This document shows, one piece after another, positions 62,630 to 64,000 of a DNA stretch of 64,000 nt. The DNA is from Sphingobacteriaceae bacterium. GTDB taxonomy: Bacteria > Bacteroidota > Bacteroidia > Sphingobacteriales > Sphingobacteriaceae. Every line of letters starts with the position of its first letter. Position 1 is the stretch's first letter. Where the stretch lies: positions 62,001 to 126,000 of the forward strand of contig JAQSWM010000007.1 of the NCBI GenBank assembly GCA_029266635.1, in the 5' to 3' direction. The position numbers and the translations under genes are program-made. Under the pieces are notes generated by a model, which was given only the letters and a program-made list of their open reading frames with translations, ran no database searches and was not told the DNA's origin.

Positions 62630-62645
62630 CAAATAGAAAAAGAAA

Positions 62646-63263
62646 ATGTCAGGAATTATTGGAAAAAAAGTAGGAATGACCAGCATTTTTGATGCCGACG
62701 GGAAAAACATCCCATGTACGGTAATTGAAGCTGGGCCTTGCGTGGTAACTCAACTGCGCACCGTCGATACTGACGGCTACGAAGCTGTTCAGTTAGCTTT
62801 CGACGAAAAGAAAGAAAAAAACACTTCCGGACCACTTAAAGGACATTTTGCAAAGGCAGGTACAACTCCAAAGCGTAAGCTTGTGGAGTTTGATACTTTT
62901 GAAAATGCAAAATCTTTAGGCGACACGGTTACTGTAGAAATTTTTGCAGAAGGCGACTTCGTTGATGTTGTTGGTACTTCAAAAGGTAAAGGTTTCCAGG
63001 GTGTTGTTAAGCGCCACGGATTTAGTGGTGTAGGTATGCAGACTCACGGTCAGCACAACAGGCTAAGAGCTCCCGGCTCATTGGGTGCGTCTTCATGGCC
63101 TTCAAAGGTATTTAAGGGCATGCGCATGGCAGGCCGTACCGGTGGCGACAGAGTGAAAATTCAGAACTTACAGGTTTTGAAGGTGTATACCGAGCAAAAT
63201 TTATTAGTAGTTAGCGGATCTATCCCTGGTGCTAAAGGTTCTTACGTAATTGTAGATAAATAA
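62646..63263 (+). CDS. rplC: Ribosomal protein L3
   Basis: 205-aa 50S protein that helps start subunit assembly at the peptidyl-transferase side of 23S rRNA. The N-terminus [20 protein letters not shown], the Gly-rich [16 protein letters not shown] and the [12 protein letters not shown] segment are hallmarks. First gene of the transcript, followed after four bases by rplD. The usual upstream neighbour rpsJ is missing; a lipoprotein gene precedes it on the other strand. Confidence 0.97.
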   Translation: MSGIIGKKVGMTSIFDADGKNIPCTVIEAGPCVVTQLRTVDTDGYEAVQLAFDEKKEKNTSGPLKGHFAKAGTTPKRKLVEFDTFENAKSLGDTVTVEIFAEGDFVDVVGTSKGKGFQGVVKRHGFSGVGMQTHGQHNRLRAPGSLGASSWPSKVFKGMRMAGRTGGDRVKIQNLQVLKVYTEQNLLVVSGSIPGAKGSYVIVDK

Positions 63264-63267
63264 GGAG

Positions 63268-63897
63268 ATGGAAGTTAACGTATTAAACATATCAGGTAAA
63301 GAAACAGGTGCCAAGGTGCAGCTTCCTGATGCGGTTTTTGGTATCGAGCCTAACGACCACGCTATCTACTTAGATGTTAAGCAGTACTTGGCAAATCAGC
63401 GCCAGGGTACTCACAAGGCTAAGCAACGTAATGAAATTGCAGGTTCAACCCGTAAATTATATAAGCAGAAAGGTACAGGCGGTGCCCGTGCAGGATCTAT
63501 CAAATCTCCATTGTTCAATGGTGGTGGACGTGTATTCGGCCCTCAGCCTCGTGACTATAGCTTTAAGCTGAACAAAAAGCTTAAATCACTGGCACGTAAA
63601 TCTGCCTTGTCATACAAAGCACAGGATAACAATATTGTAGTTGTTGAAGATTTCAACTTCGATGCAGTTAAGACCAAAAGCTACGCAAAGCTTGTAACTG
63701 ATCTTAACGTGGCTGCTGAGAAAACTCTATTGATTTTATCTGCTGCTAATAACAATGTTTACTTATCAAGCAGAAATTTAAAGAAAGCAAAAGTTGTAAC
63801 TGCAGCAGACTTAAATACATACGATGTATTGAACGCTGATAAGATTTTGCTAACTACTGGTTCTGTTAAATTACTGGAGGAGGCATTTGCCAAATAA
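63268..63897 (+). CDS. rplD: Ribosomal protein L4
   Basis: 209-aa 50S protein lining the exit tunnel. Typical features are [20 protein letters not shown], the tunnel loop region [19 protein letters not shown] and [18 protein letters not shown]. In many bacteria L4 also represses its operon. Four bases follow rplC and one base precedes rplW. Confidence 0.97.
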   Translation: MEVNVLNISGKETGAKVQLPDAVFGIEPNDHAIYLDVKQYLANQRQGTHKAKQRNEIAGSTRKLYKQKGTGGARAGSIKSPLFNGGGRVFGPQPRDYSFKLNKKLKSLARKSALSYKAQDNNIVVVEDFNFDAVKTKSYAKLVTDLNVAAEKTLLILSAANNNVYLSSRNLKKAKVVTAADLNTYDVLNADKILLTTGSVKLLEEAFAK

Positions 63898-63898
63898 G

Positions 63899-64000
63899 AT
63901 GGATATTTTAAAGAAACCAATCCTGACAGAAAAAGCATCGTTATTAACTGAGAAGTTAAACCGATACACTTTTAAAGCAGACCACAGAGCCAACAAATTG
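63899..64000 (+). CDS. rplW: Ribosomal protein L23, 5' part (runs off the window)
   Basis: 34 codons are visible, starting one base after the rplD stop. The product begins MDILKKPILTEKASLLTEKL, and the PxxTEK block is the L23 signature. L23 sits at the tunnel exit and binds trigger factor and SRP. The gene is cut by the window end. Confidence 0.93.
   Translation, partial: MDILKKPILTEKASLLTEKLNRYTFKADHRANKL

Overview
The window looks like a chromosomal segment of a Bacteroidetes bacterium, most likely family Sphingobacteriaceae (Pedobacter, Mucilaginibacter or Arcticibacter relatives). The support is: TAnnTTTG-type -7 promoter elements upstream of several genes; many lipoproteins with short Bacteroidetes-style lipoboxes; a PorV/PorQ-family outer-membrane protein; DUF3857, DUF2723 and FIST proteins; a fused OtsA-OtsB enzyme; and the order tRNA-Gln, prs, rplY, pth. 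The genus call is inference. No rRNA, CRISPR array, prophage or integrase was seen.

Layout. 1-10.3 kb: an ice-binding (DUF3494) lipoprotein, an AraC regulator, a Cys-rich small protein beside an outer-membrane barrel, an MFS transporter with hemF, a glycerophosphodiesterase, and an RsbQ-like hydrolase upstream of a PAS histidine kinase. 10.5-18.8 kb: a Tat-exported phosphocholine-type phospholipase C, an AI-2E permease, purN, a nudK / ACP-phosphodiesterase-like / PorV operon, and tyrS. 18.9-28.4 kb: a light and redox group (CPD photolyase, TIGR01777 epimerase, 2Fe-2S thioredoxin-like ferredoxin, CBS protein, cryptochrome DASH), then a barrel protein, an esterase, an MFS exporter, and an operon of two VOC proteins, a GNAT and a lipoprotein. 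28.4-30.4 kb: a decayed accessory patch with REP-like hairpins, a frameshifted REP-associated tyrosine transposase, and an antitoxin with only a 25-codon toxin stub. 30.5-41 kb: mutS, an NlpC/P60 hydrolase, a 40-aa membrane protein, paired DUF3857 transglutaminase-like proteins, a DnaQ-type exonuclease and an M1 peptidase. 40.7-41.3 kb: a second toxin-antitoxin locus whose PIN toxin is frameshifted. 41.3-49.5 kb: queG, a FIST sensor abutting a histidine kinase with a SpoIIAA-like tail, trehalose synthesis, DUF4112, an uncharacterised secreted protein and accA. 49.7-64 kb: a GT117-like membrane protein, tRNA-Gln, prs, rplY, pth, an ArsC-like protein, an esterase, a second M1 peptidase, a fungal-type prephenate dehydrogenase, a phosphoethanolamine transferase, a lipoprotein, and the start of a ribosomal-protein operon (rplC, rplD, rplW, running off the end).

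Most of the window is housekeeping. The most interesting signals are two sensory pairs in which a presumptive ligand-handling protein (RsbQ-like hydrolase, or FIST protein) sits directly upstream of a histidine kinase, the second kinase carrying a fused SpoIIAA-like domain. After these come the eukaryote-like TyrA, the two broken toxin-antitoxin loci, the dead transposase with its REP hairpins, a pair of secreted transglutaminase-like paralogues of which one has lost its catalytic residues, and rplC lacking its usual upstream neighbour rpsJ.
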